In this document: in pieces, positions 33,841 through 42,259 of the stretch
Position numbering within the stretch: position 1 is the stretch's first letter
How the letters are laid out: each line of letters starts with the position of its first letter
Assembly (NCBI RefSeq): GCF_001414055.1
Contig: NZ_CP013002.1
Span: 2,728,001 to 2,792,000 of the forward strand
Length of the DNA stretch: 64,000 nt
DNA from: Caulobacter henricii
GTDB lineage: Bacteria > Pseudomonadota > Alphaproteobacteria > Caulobacterales > Caulobacteraceae
Reading direction: 5' to 3'
The notes under the pieces: model-generated
Databases searched by the model: none
What the model was told of the DNA's origin: nothing
The model's input: only the letters and a program-made list of their open reading frames with translations
Made by a program: the position numbers and the translations under genes

Positions 33841-34446
33841 TTAGAAGCCCTTGACGGACAGGGTGTTGCCGATTGCAGCGGCCGTCGCCGAGACCGAGTC
33901 GCTGACATTGCGGATGGTCGTATTGGCGGTGGCGTTGACGGCGGCATAGTTGACCTGGGTCGAGTTGACCTGGCCCAGATCAGTTTCGATGGTGGCCGTG
34001 TTGCTGATCGCGGCAGCGGTCGCATTCACTTCGCCGCTGATGTTGGTCAGGGTGGCGTTGAGGACGGCGGTCGGATCGTAGTTGGCGTATTGAACATTGT
34101 TCACAACACCGACCCAGTCAGCCTTGACTGAAGCCGTATTGGCGATGGCCGCCGAGGTCACATCGACAGTCTTGCCAACGCCATTGACAGTTGCGTTCAG
34201 TTCTGCCGAAACATCACCAAAGAAGCGCTGCGTATTGTTGATGGCGTTGGCAGTCGTGCCTTCCAGAGTGACGCTGTTGCCGATACCGGCCGAAGTCAGA
34301 GCAACCTTGTCCTGAACATCAGAAACAGTCGCATTGAGCTTAGCGCGAATGTTGGAGCTGTTGGTCTGTCCGTTGTTGATCGTTTGAGCTTGGGCAGTAC
34401 CGGCGACCATCAGGGCGGCGACGGCGAATAGCATAGTGCGGTTCAT
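33841..34446 (-). CDS. Secreted repeat protein, holdfast-anchor/curli-like
   Basis: A 201-residue exported protein (signal peptide to about GTAQAQ). The mature part is built from about four units of 40-46 residues, each with LNAT(V/L)xx(V/I), TxAAIxNTxxV and NNxQ-type segments (for example LNATVNGVGKTVDVTSAAIAN, NATAAAISNTATIE, SATAAAIGNTLSVKGF). There are no cysteines. The N/T/V/A-rich periodicity and a shared AxGN motif with HfaA suggest an amyloid-like or beta-solenoid surface fibre exported by the CsgG-like pores downstream. I do not recognise an exact family; an HfaD-related role is possible. The terminator after it suggests high-level expression. Confidence 0.7.
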   Translation of the reverse strand: MNRTMLFAVAALMVAGTAQAQTINNGQTNSSNIRAKLNATVSDVQDKVALTSAGIGNSVTLEGTTANAINNTQRFFGDVSAELNATVNGVGKTVDVTSAAIANTASVKADWVGVVNNVQYANYDPTAVLNATLTNISGEVNATAAAISNTATIETDLGQVNSTQVNYAAVNATANTTIRNVSDSVSATAAAIGNTLSVKGF

Positions 34447-34913
34447 CTGGTTTCTCCATTTTAGCCGACATTCGGCGAATGGAACTTCGCAAGGCGCATG
34501 CCACCTTTTGAATGAAACCCCTTCAATGATCCAATCCGATCAGTTTTCAGATCGGTCGATCAAAGTGTAAATTTCCGCTAACTTCGATATATCAGTAAAT
34601 TCAGGCCACTCACCTCACCGTCACATTTCAGTAGTTCAAAAACGTCCAAACCTTAACGCGATGTTATAAATTAAGTTATTGTTTATGTTAATGGATGTTT
34701 ACTTCACCCTGGCAGTAAGCGAGACCTTTCAAGGCGTCGTCCAATCCTGGCCCATACTGACTGTGTCCATTTGACACAGGCGCAGCGGCCGAGATCCCAT
34801 CACCCGACCCGGCCGTAGGCGCGCCACATGCCTTCGGGGCGACCTTGCCCAAAGGGCCCGGCCATGGGATCAATCAAACAACTGTTTACCTGCAAGACGT
34901 TTGGGAGAACGCC
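34447..34913. other. AT-rich divergent promoter region (no gene)
   Basis: This 467-bp gap between the repeat-protein gene and the MaoC gene is strikingly AT-rich from about 34550 to 34700, against a GC-rich background. It contains several TTAA half-sites (about 34650-34690) but no TTAA-N7-TTAA pair. It must hold the promoters of both genes. No coding sequence is supported. Confidence 0.6.
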
Positions 34914-35363
34914 ATGAAAGAAGTCGCCTATGGGGATGTCGCCGGCCTGGTCGGTCAGGAGATCGGCGTTTCGGACTGGGTTGAGGTCAGCCAGGAGCGG
35001 GTCAACCAGTTTGCCGAGGCCACCGGTGACCACCAGTGGATCCATGTCGATGTTGAGCGCGCCACCCGCGAGATCGGCGGCCCGATCGCTCACGGCTATC
35101 TGACCCTGTCGCTGATCCCCCTGCTGGGCGCTGGCATCCTGCGAGTGACCGGCGTGACCCGTGGCATCAACTATGGCTGCGACAAGGTCCGCTTCACGGG
35201 CATGGTCCGGGTCGGCAAGCGCGTTCGCATGCGCCAGAAGCTTCTCAGTGTCGAAGCCAAGGCCGGCGGACTGCAGATGAAAAACGAATGCACGATCGAG
35301 ATCGAGGGCGAAGACCGCCCGGCCTGCGTGGCCGAGACGATCTCGATCATCTACGGCACCTGA
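34914..35363 (+). CDS. MaoC family (R)-specific enoyl-CoA hydratase
   Basis: A 149-residue single hot-dog protein from the ATG at 34914 (GGGAGAA upstream). The hydratase-2 motif is intact: QFAEATGDHQWIHVDVERA with the catalytic Asp and His, then GGPIAHGYLTLSLIP. GVTRGINYGCDKVRFTGMVR completes the fold. It hydrates trans-2-enoyl-CoA to (R)-3-hydroxyacyl-CoA. It is a natural partner of the acyl-CoA ligase and crotonase 4-9 kb away, with the holdfast locus lying between. Confidence 0.92.
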   Translation: MKEVAYGDVAGLVGQEIGVSDWVEVSQERVNQFAEATGDHQWIHVDVERATREIGGPIAHGYLTLSLIPLLGAGILRVTGVTRGINYGCDKVRFTGMVRVGKRVRMRQKLLSVEAKAGGLQMKNECTIEIEGEDRPACVAETISIIYGT

Positions 35364-35367
35364 TAGG

Positions 35368-36153
35368 CTAGCCAGCCGCCACGGACCGCAAAGCGGCGGC
35401 CGTGGCGGGATTGGCCGGCAGGAAGGTCTCGATGGTCAATTCCGAGACCGTCACGTCCAGCGCCCCACTGAAGGTCATGGTCGTGGTGAGGAATGAGAGT
35501 TCGCCCAAGGGCGTTTGCAGGCGAAGTGGCACGGCGATCATGCCCTCCCCGCCGCGCGGATAGGTTTCCCCGCCCGGATAGGCAGCCAGTTCACGGATCA
35601 GGTCCGCCAGACCCGCATCGCCATTGTCTGCCAGCTCACGTCGCAGTCGCGAAAGCGTATGCCCTCGTAACTCTGCCAGATTGGCGATCCGCGGTGCCAC
35701 ACCGTCGGGGTGCAGGCTAAGGCGCAGGACATTCACAGGCGGCTCGAGAAGCCGGGGATCGACACCGGCCATCAGCAGGTTTGCCGAGGCATTACTGGCC
35801 AGGATCGTCCAGCGGCGATCAATCACCAGAGCCGGGAAAGGCATGTGAGCGGCCAAGACCGCCTCGACCGCAATCCTGGCCGCATCCAGGCCTGGATCAT
35901 CCAGAGAGCGCTCGGGAAAGACCGGTGCAAAGCCAGCGGCCAGCAGCAGGGCGTTGCGCTCGCGCAGCGGCACGCCCAGGCCCTCGGCCAGACGCAGCAC
36001 CATGTCGCGACTGGGCGCAGCCCGGCCGGTCTCCAGAAAGGACAGATGCCGGGTCGAGATCTCAGCCTCACAGGCCAGATCCAGCTGGCTGAGGCGCCGC
36101 TTGCGGCGCCAGTCGCGAAGGCGTTCACCAATGGTGAGAACGGTCGTGGTCAT
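35368..36153 (-). CDS. XRE family regulator with MmyB-like ligand domain
   Basis: A 261-residue regulator. The N-terminal helix-turn-helix is RLRDWRRKRRLSQLDLACEA with ISTRHLSFLETGRAAPSRDM (residues about 10-55). The C-terminal MmyB-like domain follows, with VEAVLAAHMPFPALVIDRRW and ASNASANLLMAGVDPRLLEP, which in this family binds small hydrophobic ligands. It converges on the MaoC gene with a 4-bp gap between the stops. Target genes are not evident. Confidence 0.93.
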   Translation of the reverse strand: MTTTVLTIGERLRDWRRKRRLSQLDLACEAEISTRHLSFLETGRAAPSRDMVLRLAEGLGVPLRERNALLLAAGFAPVFPERSLDDPGLDAARIAVEAVLAAHMPFPALVIDRRWTILASNASANLLMAGVDPRLLEPPVNVLRLSLHPDGVAPRIANLAELRGHTLSRLRRELADNGDAGLADLIRELAAYPGGETYPRGGEGMIAVPLRLQTPLGELSFLTTTMTFSGALDVTVSELTIETFLPANPATAAALRSVAAG

Positions 36154-36226
36154 GAGGCAAGCTAAGCCGAGCCCGGCCGACGCGCCATTACCTCATGCGT
36201 AATGCGCTGGCGCACCACCGCATGAC

Positions 36227-36254
36227 AAAAGGCCCCGGAGTCGCCTCCGGGGCC
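36227..36254 (-). terminator. Rho-independent terminator after csbD-like gene
   Basis: A perfect 10-bp stem (36245-36254 with 36231-36240), 4-nt loop, then TTTT on the minus strand, 13 bp after the CsbD-like stop. Confidence 0.88.
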
Positions 36255-36266
36255 CTCACGCCGGCT

Positions 36267-36449
36267 TTATTTCTTGATCGCCGTGCCGACCGCATCCTGG
36301 ACATGGCCGACCTTGTTCTGGACGTCACCCTTGGCCTTCTGGATCAGCCCCTCGGCTTCGAGGCGCTCATTGCCGGTCATCTTGCCGACGGCTTCCTTGC
36401 CGGCGCCGACGCCCTTGTCGATCGCGCCTTCGATGCGGTTGCTGCTCAT
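36267..36449 (-). CDS. CsbD family stress-response protein
   Basis: A 60-residue hydrophilic protein starting at the ATG at 36449 after AGGAG. It has NRIEGAIDKGVGAGKEAVGK and LEAEGLIQKAKGDVQNKVGH, the two-fold repeat of CsbD-like proteins, which are induced by general stress in many bacteria. The function is unproven. Monocistronic, with its own terminator. Confidence 0.92.
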   Translation of the reverse strand: MSSNRIEGAIDKGVGAGKEAVGKMTGNERLEAEGLIQKAKGDVQNKVGHVQDAVGTAIKK

Positions 36450-36516
36450 GGCTAGCTCCTGTGGGGGTGGATGTCCCCACGAGAACGGATGGGCCAGACC
36501 GAAGGTTCCGAAAAGA

Positions 36517-37365
36517 CTAGCGCGCCTCACCCAGGGCGATGGCCGAGACCGCCGCCGAGGCGGCCGTCTCGGCCTGGATCTTCGGCCCCACAACGGATGG
36601 ACCTTCAGTCAGCACCGTCGGCGGTGCCTTGCCCAGCAGGGCGATCGTTTCGCGGATGTATTTGGCGTGGGTGACAATGCCGATCTCGAGCCGCTCACCC
36701 GACAGCTCAACCTGCTGGGTCACCAGGCCGGCAATGAACTGGACATCCTGAACCTCCTTCGCGCCCGGGCGACGCCTCGCGCCCTCGGCCATGAAAACCG
36801 GGCCGCCGGAATTGCCCGGAAAGACCGAGAAATCCATCAGGAAGGTCGGATAGGCGGTCACGGGAGCCAGGGGATAGGACGCGACACGTCCCGACCTCAG
36901 GATTGGAAACCCCGCCGTATTGGCCGACAGCCCCCGTGGAAAGCCCAGGACCATCATCTCGTCGCCCGGCCCCAGGGCAAATTTGTCGAAGGTGTCGTCC
37001 TGGGCCAACCAGGCCAGGGGAATGGCGGCCTTGGCGAACGCCGGAGGAACCTGGACCACAAGGGCGGCGACATCGCGACCCGCATGCTTGACCCAGAGCG
37101 GATGGTCACCGTCGCGGATTTTCAGGGTCTGGGGATCATAGCGCCAGACCCCGTCCTGAGCCTGAACGCGATAGCCGATCCTGACCGAAACCGCAGGCAT
37201 GCGGTCCAGAACATGGGCCGCCGTGATCAGAATGGTGCGCGGCCGACCGTCGGCGTCGCTGTCGGTTATAAGAAAGCCGGTCCCGACCGTTCGAGAGCCG
37301 TCGGCGAGGGGCTGCTCCAGCTGTACCGTCGCCTGGATCAGCTCGACGGACAGGTCGTACACCAT
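36517..37365 (-). CDS. Trypsin-like serine protease (S1 family)
   Basis: A 282-residue protease with a full catalytic triad: H51 in ILITAAHVLD, D98 in HAGRDVAALVV and S186 in VFPGNSGGPVF. There is no signal peptide or transmembrane helix at the N-terminus (MVYDLSVELIQATVQLEQPL), and no PDZ domain, so it differs from DegP. The ATG at 37365 gives the expected first beta strand. Location is probably cytoplasmic unless a longer start is used. Substrate unknown; neighbours give no clue. Confidence 0.88.
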   Translation of the reverse strand: MVYDLSVELIQATVQLEQPLADGSRTVGTGFLITDSDADGRPRTILITAAHVLDRMPAVSVRIGYRVQAQDGVWRYDPQTLKIRDGDHPLWVKHAGRDVAALVVQVPPAFAKAAIPLAWLAQDDTFDKFALGPGDEMMVLGFPRGLSANTAGFPILRSGRVASYPLAPVTAYPTFLMDFSVFPGNSGGPVFMAEGARRRPGAKEVQDVQFIAGLVTQQVELSGERLEIGIVTHAKYIRETIALLGKAPPTVLTEGPSVVGPKIQAETAASAAVSAIALGEAR

Positions 37366-37505
37366 CGGTGCCTCTACTCTTTACTCTACACTGCGCGGCG
37401 CGCATCAGCCTGCCTCGCCGGTTCAATTTGACCAGAGCGACCAAGGCCCGCAAGTTGGCGATCTGACGCAGAGGGCGTTTGCGGCCGGGTGGGGAGATCA
37501 GCATC

Positions 37506-39683
37506 ATGAATCGACGTCAGATGATGACGAGCGCGGCCGCCGTACTTACGTCGACCCCTGTTTTCAGTCCCGGGATTTCCATGTCCGCACCCAGAACCGC
37601 CCGCCCCGCTCCGCCCGTCGCCAAGAAGGAGCCCAAGCGCATTGAACAGCTCGGCCGTGTCCGGACGGACGACTACGCCTGGATGAAGGACGACAACTGG
37701 CAGAAGGTCCTGCGCGATCCGTCTCTGATCAAGGCGGACGTCAAGGACCATCTGATGGCCGAGAACGCCTATACCAAGGCCATGCTGGCCTCGACCGAGC
37801 CCCTGCAGGCGGCGATGTTCGAGGAGATGAAGGGCCGCATCAAGCAGGACGACGCCTCAGTCCCCGCCCCTGACGGTCCCTGGGAATACTACACCCGCTT
37901 CGAGACCGGCGCTCAGCATCCGATCCATGCCCGCAAGCCCAGGGGCGGTGGTGCCGAGCAGGTCCTTCTGGACGAGGAAACCGAGTCCAAGGGCAAGGCC
38001 TTCTACCAGGTCGGGGCCGCCAGCCATTCACCCGACCACAGCCTGTACGCCTTCGCGGTGGATGAGCAGGGGTCGGAAGTCTTCCGGATCTACGTCAAGG
38101 ATCTGGCGACGGGCCAGGTTCTGGACGCCCCCGTCGAAAGCAGCACCGGCGACTTCTGCTTCTCTCCGGATAGCCAGTGGCTGTTCTGGACCTTCCGGGA
38201 CGATAATGGCCGTCCGGCCCGCATACATCGCCGCCCGGCCCGCGGTGGCACCAAGGACGATGTGCTGGTCTATGACGAGCCGGACGAGGGCTTCTTCATC
38301 GGCGTCGGCACGGTCTCGTCCGAGAAGTTCATCCTCATCAGCTGCGGCAACCAGGAAACCAGCGAGAATCTGCTGATCCCGGCCAGCGACCCCACGGCCA
38401 AGCCCAGGATCGTCGAACCCCGCCAGGTGGGTCTCCGTTATGAGCTGGACCACTGGAACGATCACTTCGTGATCCGCACCAATGCCGATGGTGCCGTCGA
38501 CTGGAAGCTGGTGACTGCGCCGGAAGCGACACCGGGCAAGACCCATTGGAAAGACTGGATCGCCCATAAGCCAGGGCGGCTGATCGTCGGCATGATCGCC
38601 TTCAGCCAGCATTTCGCCCGTCTGGAAAAGGTCGATGCCGTCAACCGGATCGTGATCACGACCAAGGGCGGCGAGGAGCACGTGGTCGACTTCGATGAAG
38701 CGGCCTACGCCCTGAGCCTGGAAGGTGGTTACGAGTACGACACGACGACCGTCCGGTTCGTCTATAACTCGATGACCACGCCACGGCAGTGGTTCGACTA
38801 TGACATGGCCGGCCGCACCCGCACCCTGCGCAAGACGCAGGAAATCCCGTCGGGTCACGACCCGTCCAAATACGAGACCCGCCGTCTGAACGCCAGGGCC
38901 AGCGACGGTGCCGAGGTGCCGATCTTCGTCCTGATGAAGAAGGGAACAAAGCTCGACGGCTCGGCCCCGCTGCTGCTGTACGGTTATGGCAGCTACGGGA
39001 TCTCGATGGAGGCAAGCTTCTCGATCCGCAACTTCAGCCTGGTGGATCGCGGCTGGATCTGGGCCACGGCCTGCCCGCGGGGCGGCTCCGAAAAGGGCTG
39101 GAGCTGGTTCCTGGATGGCAAGAAGGACAAGAAGAAGAACACCTTCACGGATTTCATTGCCTGCGCCGAGCACCTGCATGGTGCCGGCTATGGCAAGCCC
39201 GCCAATACGGTCGCCTATGGCGGCTCGGCAGGCGGCCTGCTGATGGGCGCTATCACCAATATGCGCCCCGACCTGTTCGCCGGGATCATCGCGGCGGTGC
39301 CGTTCGTCGATGTGGTCAACACCATGAGCGACACCAGCCTGCCGCTCACGCCGCCGGAATGGCCCGAATGGGGCAATCCTCTGGAGGACGCGGCGGCCTA
39401 TGACTATATCGCCAGCTACAGCCCCTACGACAATGTGACGGCCAAGCCCTATCCGGCGATCCTCGCTACCGGCGGCCTGTCGGATCCACGGGTCACCTAC
39501 TGGGAACCGGAAAAGTGGGTCGCCAAACTGCGGCCGGCCACCACCAGTGGCAAGCCGGTCCTGTTGAAGATCAATATGGACGCCGGCCATGGCGGAGCCT
39601 CCGGCCGATTTGATTTCCTCAAGGAGATCGCCCTCGACTACGCCTTCGCGGTCTGGGCGGTGGAAAAGGGTTGGGACGCTTGA
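37506..39683 (+). CDS. ptrB: Oligopeptidase B (S9A prolyl oligopeptidase family)
   Basis: A 725-residue serine peptidase. The ATG at 37506 (GGGGAGA upstream) opens a possible Tat/Sec-type leader (MNRRQMMTSAAAVLTSTPVF). An N-terminal beta-propeller follows (VRTDDYAWMKDDNWQKVLRD). The hydrolase domain has YGSYGISMEASFSIRNFSLV, RGGSEKGWSWFLDGKKDKKK and the nucleophile motif AYGGSAGGLLMGA with S574; Asp in LSDPRVTYWEPEKWVAKLR and His in DAGHGGASGRF complete the triad. It cleaves short peptides after Arg or Lys. Translation of the GNAT gene downstream overlaps its stop. Confidence 0.93.
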   Translation: MNRRQMMTSAAAVLTSTPVFSPGISMSAPRTARPAPPVAKKEPKRIEQLGRVRTDDYAWMKDDNWQKVLRDPSLIKADVKDHLMAENAYTKAMLASTEPLQAAMFEEMKGRIKQDDASVPAPDGPWEYYTRFETGAQHPIHARKPRGGGAEQVLLDEETESKGKAFYQVGAASHSPDHSLYAFAVDEQGSEVFRIYVKDLATGQVLDAPVESSTGDFCFSPDSQWLFWTFRDDNGRPARIHRRPARGGTKDDVLVYDEPDEGFFIGVGTVSSEKFILISCGNQETSENLLIPASDPTAKPRIVEPRQVGLRYELDHWNDHFVIRTNADGAVDWKLVTAPEATPGKTHWKDWIAHKPGRLIVGMIAFSQHFARLEKVDAVNRIVITTKGGEEHVVDFDEAAYALSLEGGYEYDTTTVRFVYNSMTTPRQWFDYDMAGRTRTLRKTQEIPSGHDPSKYETRRLNARASDGAEVPIFVLMKKGTKLDGSAPLLLYGYGSYGISMEASFSIRNFSLVDRGWIWATACPRGGSEKGWSWFLDGKKDKKKNTFTDFIACAEHLHGAGYGKPANTVAYGGSAGGLLMGAITNMRPDLFAGIIAAVPFVDVVNTMSDTSLPLTPPEWPEWGNPLEDAAAYDYIASYSPYDNVTAKPYPAILATGGLSDPRVTYWEPEKWVAKLRPATTSGKPVLLKINMDAGHGGASGRFDFLKEIALDYAFAVWAVEKGWDA

Positions 39684-40234
39684 GCCCGGTTATCGTTCGC
39701 CCTTCTACAGACCTGGATATTCCGGCCATCACCGCAATCTATGGCTGGAACGTGCTGAACGGCCTGGGCACCTTCGAGGAAGAGCCTCCGCCACAGGACG
39801 AAATCGCCCGGCGTCGCGCGGGCGTGCTGCAGCGGGGCCTGCCCTATCTGGTGGCCGAACAGGACGGCATCGTGCTGGGCTATGCCTATGCCGGCCCCTT
39901 CCGGCTGCGCGCGGCCTATCGCTATACGGTCGAGGACAGCATCTATGTGTCACCCGAGGCCGTGGGCCGAGGCATAGGCCGTGCCCTGCTCAAGGCCCTG
40001 ATCGAGGCCTGTGAGGCCCTGGGCCTGCGCCAGATGTGCGCGGTGATCGGCGATAGCGGCAACACCGCCTCGATCGGCCTGCATGCCGCCCTGGAGTTCG
40101 AGAAGAAGGGTGTTTTTCCCGACATGGGCCACAAGTTTGGCCGCTGGGTCGATCTGGTCTGGATGCAGCGCCCCCTGAACGGCGGCGGCGAGCGCCAGCC
40201 TGATACGCCGGGCCTGTCGCTCAGCGGCGTTTAG
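39680..40234 (+). CDS. GNAT N-acetyltransferase (phosphinothricin acetyltransferase-like)
   Basis: A 184-residue acetyltransferase. I start at TTG 39680, which overlaps the oligopeptidase stop (TTGA) and has AAGGG about 9 nt upstream; a TTG at 39671 is in frame but lacks spacing. The acetyl-CoA loop is SIYVSPEAVGRGIGRALLKAL, preceded by ITAIYGWNVLNGLGTFEEEP and followed by GDSGNTASIGLHAALEFEKKGV, the pattern of the PAT/MddA-like group that acetylates amino-acid analogues such as phosphinothricin or methionine sulfoximine. Exact substrate unknown. Confidence 0.9.
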   Translation: MSPVIVRPSTDLDIPAITAIYGWNVLNGLGTFEEEPPPQDEIARRRAGVLQRGLPYLVAEQDGIVLGYAYAGPFRLRAAYRYTVEDSIYVSPEAVGRGIGRALLKALIEACEALGLRQMCAVIGDSGNTASIGLHAALEFEKKGVFPDMGHKFGRWVDLVWMQRPLNGGGERQPDTPGLSLSGV

Positions 40235-40247
40235 CAAAAACCCCATC

Positions 40248-40280
40248 AAAAAGGGCCGGCGCTCTCGCACCGGCCCTTTT
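40248..40280. terminator. Bidirectional terminator between GNAT and mucR2
   Basis: AAAAGGGCCGG (ending 40259) pairs perfectly with CCGGCCCTTTT (40270-40280), giving A-runs and T-runs on both sides. It serves both converging genes. Confidence 0.88.
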
Positions 40281-40300
40281 CAAGTCTTAGTTCGTAAAGT

Positions 40301-40741
40301 CTAGGCCTTGCGGGCGCGCGGAGCCTTGGCCGGGCTCTTGGCCTTGCGCCCCCCCTGGCCGAGGCCCAGGGCCTTGGCCATGGCCGAACGGGCTTCACTA
40401 TAGGCCGGCGCGGTGGTGGGATAGTCGTTGGGCAGGCCCCACTTGGCCTTGTATTCCGCCACGGTCATGCCGTGCGTAGTCAGGTGACGCTTCAGAGTCT
40501 TGTACGGCTTGCCGTCCTCAAAGCTGATCAGGGCGTCTGGCGTAATGCTCTTCCGAATCTGGGCTGCAGTCGCCTTCGTAACGGCCTCGACAACCGGAGC
40601 TTCCGGCGAACCAATACCAGCAAGGGCATCGTGCGTTGCGCGAATGAGGGCCGGAAGATCCGATACCGGCGTGCTGTTATTCGCGACATAGTTGGCCACG
40701 ATTTCCGCGGTCAGTTCGATGAGCGAGGCTTTGTCTTCCAC
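40301..40741 (-). CDS. mucR: MucR/Ros family transcriptional regulator (MucR2-like)
   Basis: A 146-residue paralogue of the regulator at 23324. I start at GTG 40741 because GGAGA lies at the right distance and the N-terminus then aligns (MEDKASLIELTAEIVANYVA); the frame is open 19 codons further. The DNA-binding domain reads SITPDALISFEDGKPYKTLK followed by RHLTTHGMTVAEYKAKWG; the first zinc-ligand Cys of Ros/MucR1 is Ser here (ISFED against VCLED). A Lys/Ala-rich tail ends it. It may bind DNA without zinc at that position, as is known for some Ros homologues. Confidence 0.93.
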   Translation of the reverse strand: MEDKASLIELTAEIVANYVANNSTPVSDLPALIRATHDALAGIGSPEAPVVEAVTKATAAQIRKSITPDALISFEDGKPYKTLKRHLTTHGMTVAEYKAKWGLPNDYPTTAPAYSEARSAMAKALGLGQGGRKAKSPAKAPRARKA

Positions 40742-41419
40742 GATTAGGTCTCCAATCAGGCTTTGATTTGGAAATACACCCCTGACGTTGGAATACAAGT
40801 AGTCAGGGGATCAATTTGGGTTCGATAACCCGGTTTCATGCCGTCTTTTCTATGTCCAGCGACGCTCTATCGAACGATCGTTCGCAAAGTACGAAGTCCA
40901 CAGGTCGCAGGAGGTGCGCGCCTGGACAGATGTAACAGAGTTCAGTCAAGCGGCACGCCAAGAACCGCCATCCAATTCCCAGCGACGGATTTCGAATTTT
41001 GCGCCGATAAAGCGTTACCGTCCGATCGGCCGGCCAAGGCTTCCCGAAAGTCAGGCGAAGGTGCCGCAGGCGATTCAAGACGCGATTGGGGTGACGTGAC
41101 TGGAGAACCAGAACCCAAACCTGGAATGACGGTACCAAAATCGCGCATTAGGCCTGTGCCCATAAAGGCTTATCCCGGAGTTCCCGCTTTTCGCAGGCCA
41201 ATAAAAACAATGACTTATCACGCCGCCGTAAAGGGTCGCGCCGCCTAAGGCCACCGCAATCAGCCCGCGCTGGTGAGCTGCAATTGGCCCTATGATGGAC
41301 CCCAGGCCGGGCCTGAAAACGTCGGGGCTCGCATCTTCAGCCCAATGGCGCAGCGGCTCTGATAGAGCTGCCCAGCGGCGCTCTGATGGGGGCCCAGGCG
41401 ATGAATTCGGGAGCGAGCC
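40742..41419. other. Gene-free stretch upstream of mucR2
   Basis: These 678 bp hold the mucR2 promoter region (AT-richer, 40742-40860) and the ribosome-binding site of the DUF2786 gene (CGGGAGCGAGCC just before 41420). Open frames present on both strands show no recognisable protein features or convincing start sites. No repeat or RNA gene is seen. Confidence 0.5.
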
Positions 41420-42145
41420 TTGAACGAAAAGTCCGACCTCGCCGCCCTCGACCGGCTCAAGATTCGCATCCAGGGGCTGCGGGCCAAGACCACGGAGAAC
41501 GGCTGCACCGAGAGCGAGGCCCTGTCCGCCGCCGCCAAGGTCGCCGAGCTGCTCGATCGCCACGACCTGTCCCTGACCGATGTCGAAATCCGTGATTCGC
41601 CCTGTGAGCGGCGCGAATACGAAACCCATCGCAACAAGCGAATCCCGCTGGATGGCTGTGTCGGAGCCATAGCAAGCTTCTGCGATTGCCGGGTCTGGCG
41701 CGAAAAAGCCCCGGCCGGCGAGCACCGATTCGTTTTCTTTGGCCTGAGCGCCGATGTCGAAGCCGCGCACTCCCTGACCGACCTGGTCGATACAGCCGTC
41801 CGCTCTGAGCTGGGCCGCTACAAGACCAGCGCCGACTATCAGAAGTTCCGGCACCAGGACCGCCACCTGGTCAATGCCTCCTTCACCCTCGGCATGGTCA
41901 CCTCGATCGCGGCCAAACTGACCGCGATGAAGGCTCAGCGCGACCAGGCCAACCTCGGCACCGGTCGTGATCTGGTTGTCCTCAAGGCCTCGGTCGTCGA
42001 GGCCGAACTCGACCGGCTTGATCTGAAACTGCGGACCGTGCGTCGCGCAAACCGCACCGTTTCGCCCGACGCCTACGACGCCGGCGGCGCGGCAGGCGCG
42101 TCCCTGACCCTCCATTCCACTATCGGAAATCGCGACGTCTCATAG
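41420..42145 (+). CDS. DUF2786 domain-containing protein
   Basis: A 241-residue protein starting at TTG 41420 with GGGAG upstream. The N-terminal DUF2786 region is LDRLKIRIQGLRAKTTENGC with ESEALSAAAKVAELLDRHDL, followed by the associated domain IASFCDCRVWREKAPAGEHR, FVFFGLSADVEAAHSLTDLV and SFTLGMVTSIAAKL. Such proteins occur in phages and chromosomes of alphaproteobacteria; their function is unknown. No signal peptide. The end of the gene is only 114 bp from the esterase start. Confidence 0.85.
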   Translation: MNEKSDLAALDRLKIRIQGLRAKTTENGCTESEALSAAAKVAELLDRHDLSLTDVEIRDSPCERREYETHRNKRIPLDGCVGAIASFCDCRVWREKAPAGEHRFVFFGLSADVEAAHSLTDLVDTAVRSELGRYKTSADYQKFRHQDRHLVNASFTLGMVTSIAAKLTAMKAQRDQANLGTGRDLVVLKASVVEAELDRLDLKLRTVRRANRTVSPDAYDAGGAAGASLTLHSTIGNRDVS

Positions 42146-42259
42146 CCGCCGGGCGCGGCTTGCCATTCCCTGGGACGGCGGGCAGGCTGGGGATCTGGGC
42201 CAGGCCGTGTCTACCGCATCGCACTCGTCCCAACCCCAACCGCAAGACCAGGATCTCCC

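Noticed and set aside
34640..34700. Possible CtrA box upstream of the repeat-protein gene
   Set aside because: Several TTAA half-sites are present but none are spaced by 7 bp.
40838..41248. 136-codon frame upstream of the DUF2786 gene
   Set aside because: Low-complexity K/R/A-rich reading with no ribosome-binding site, family or signal; treated as non-coding.
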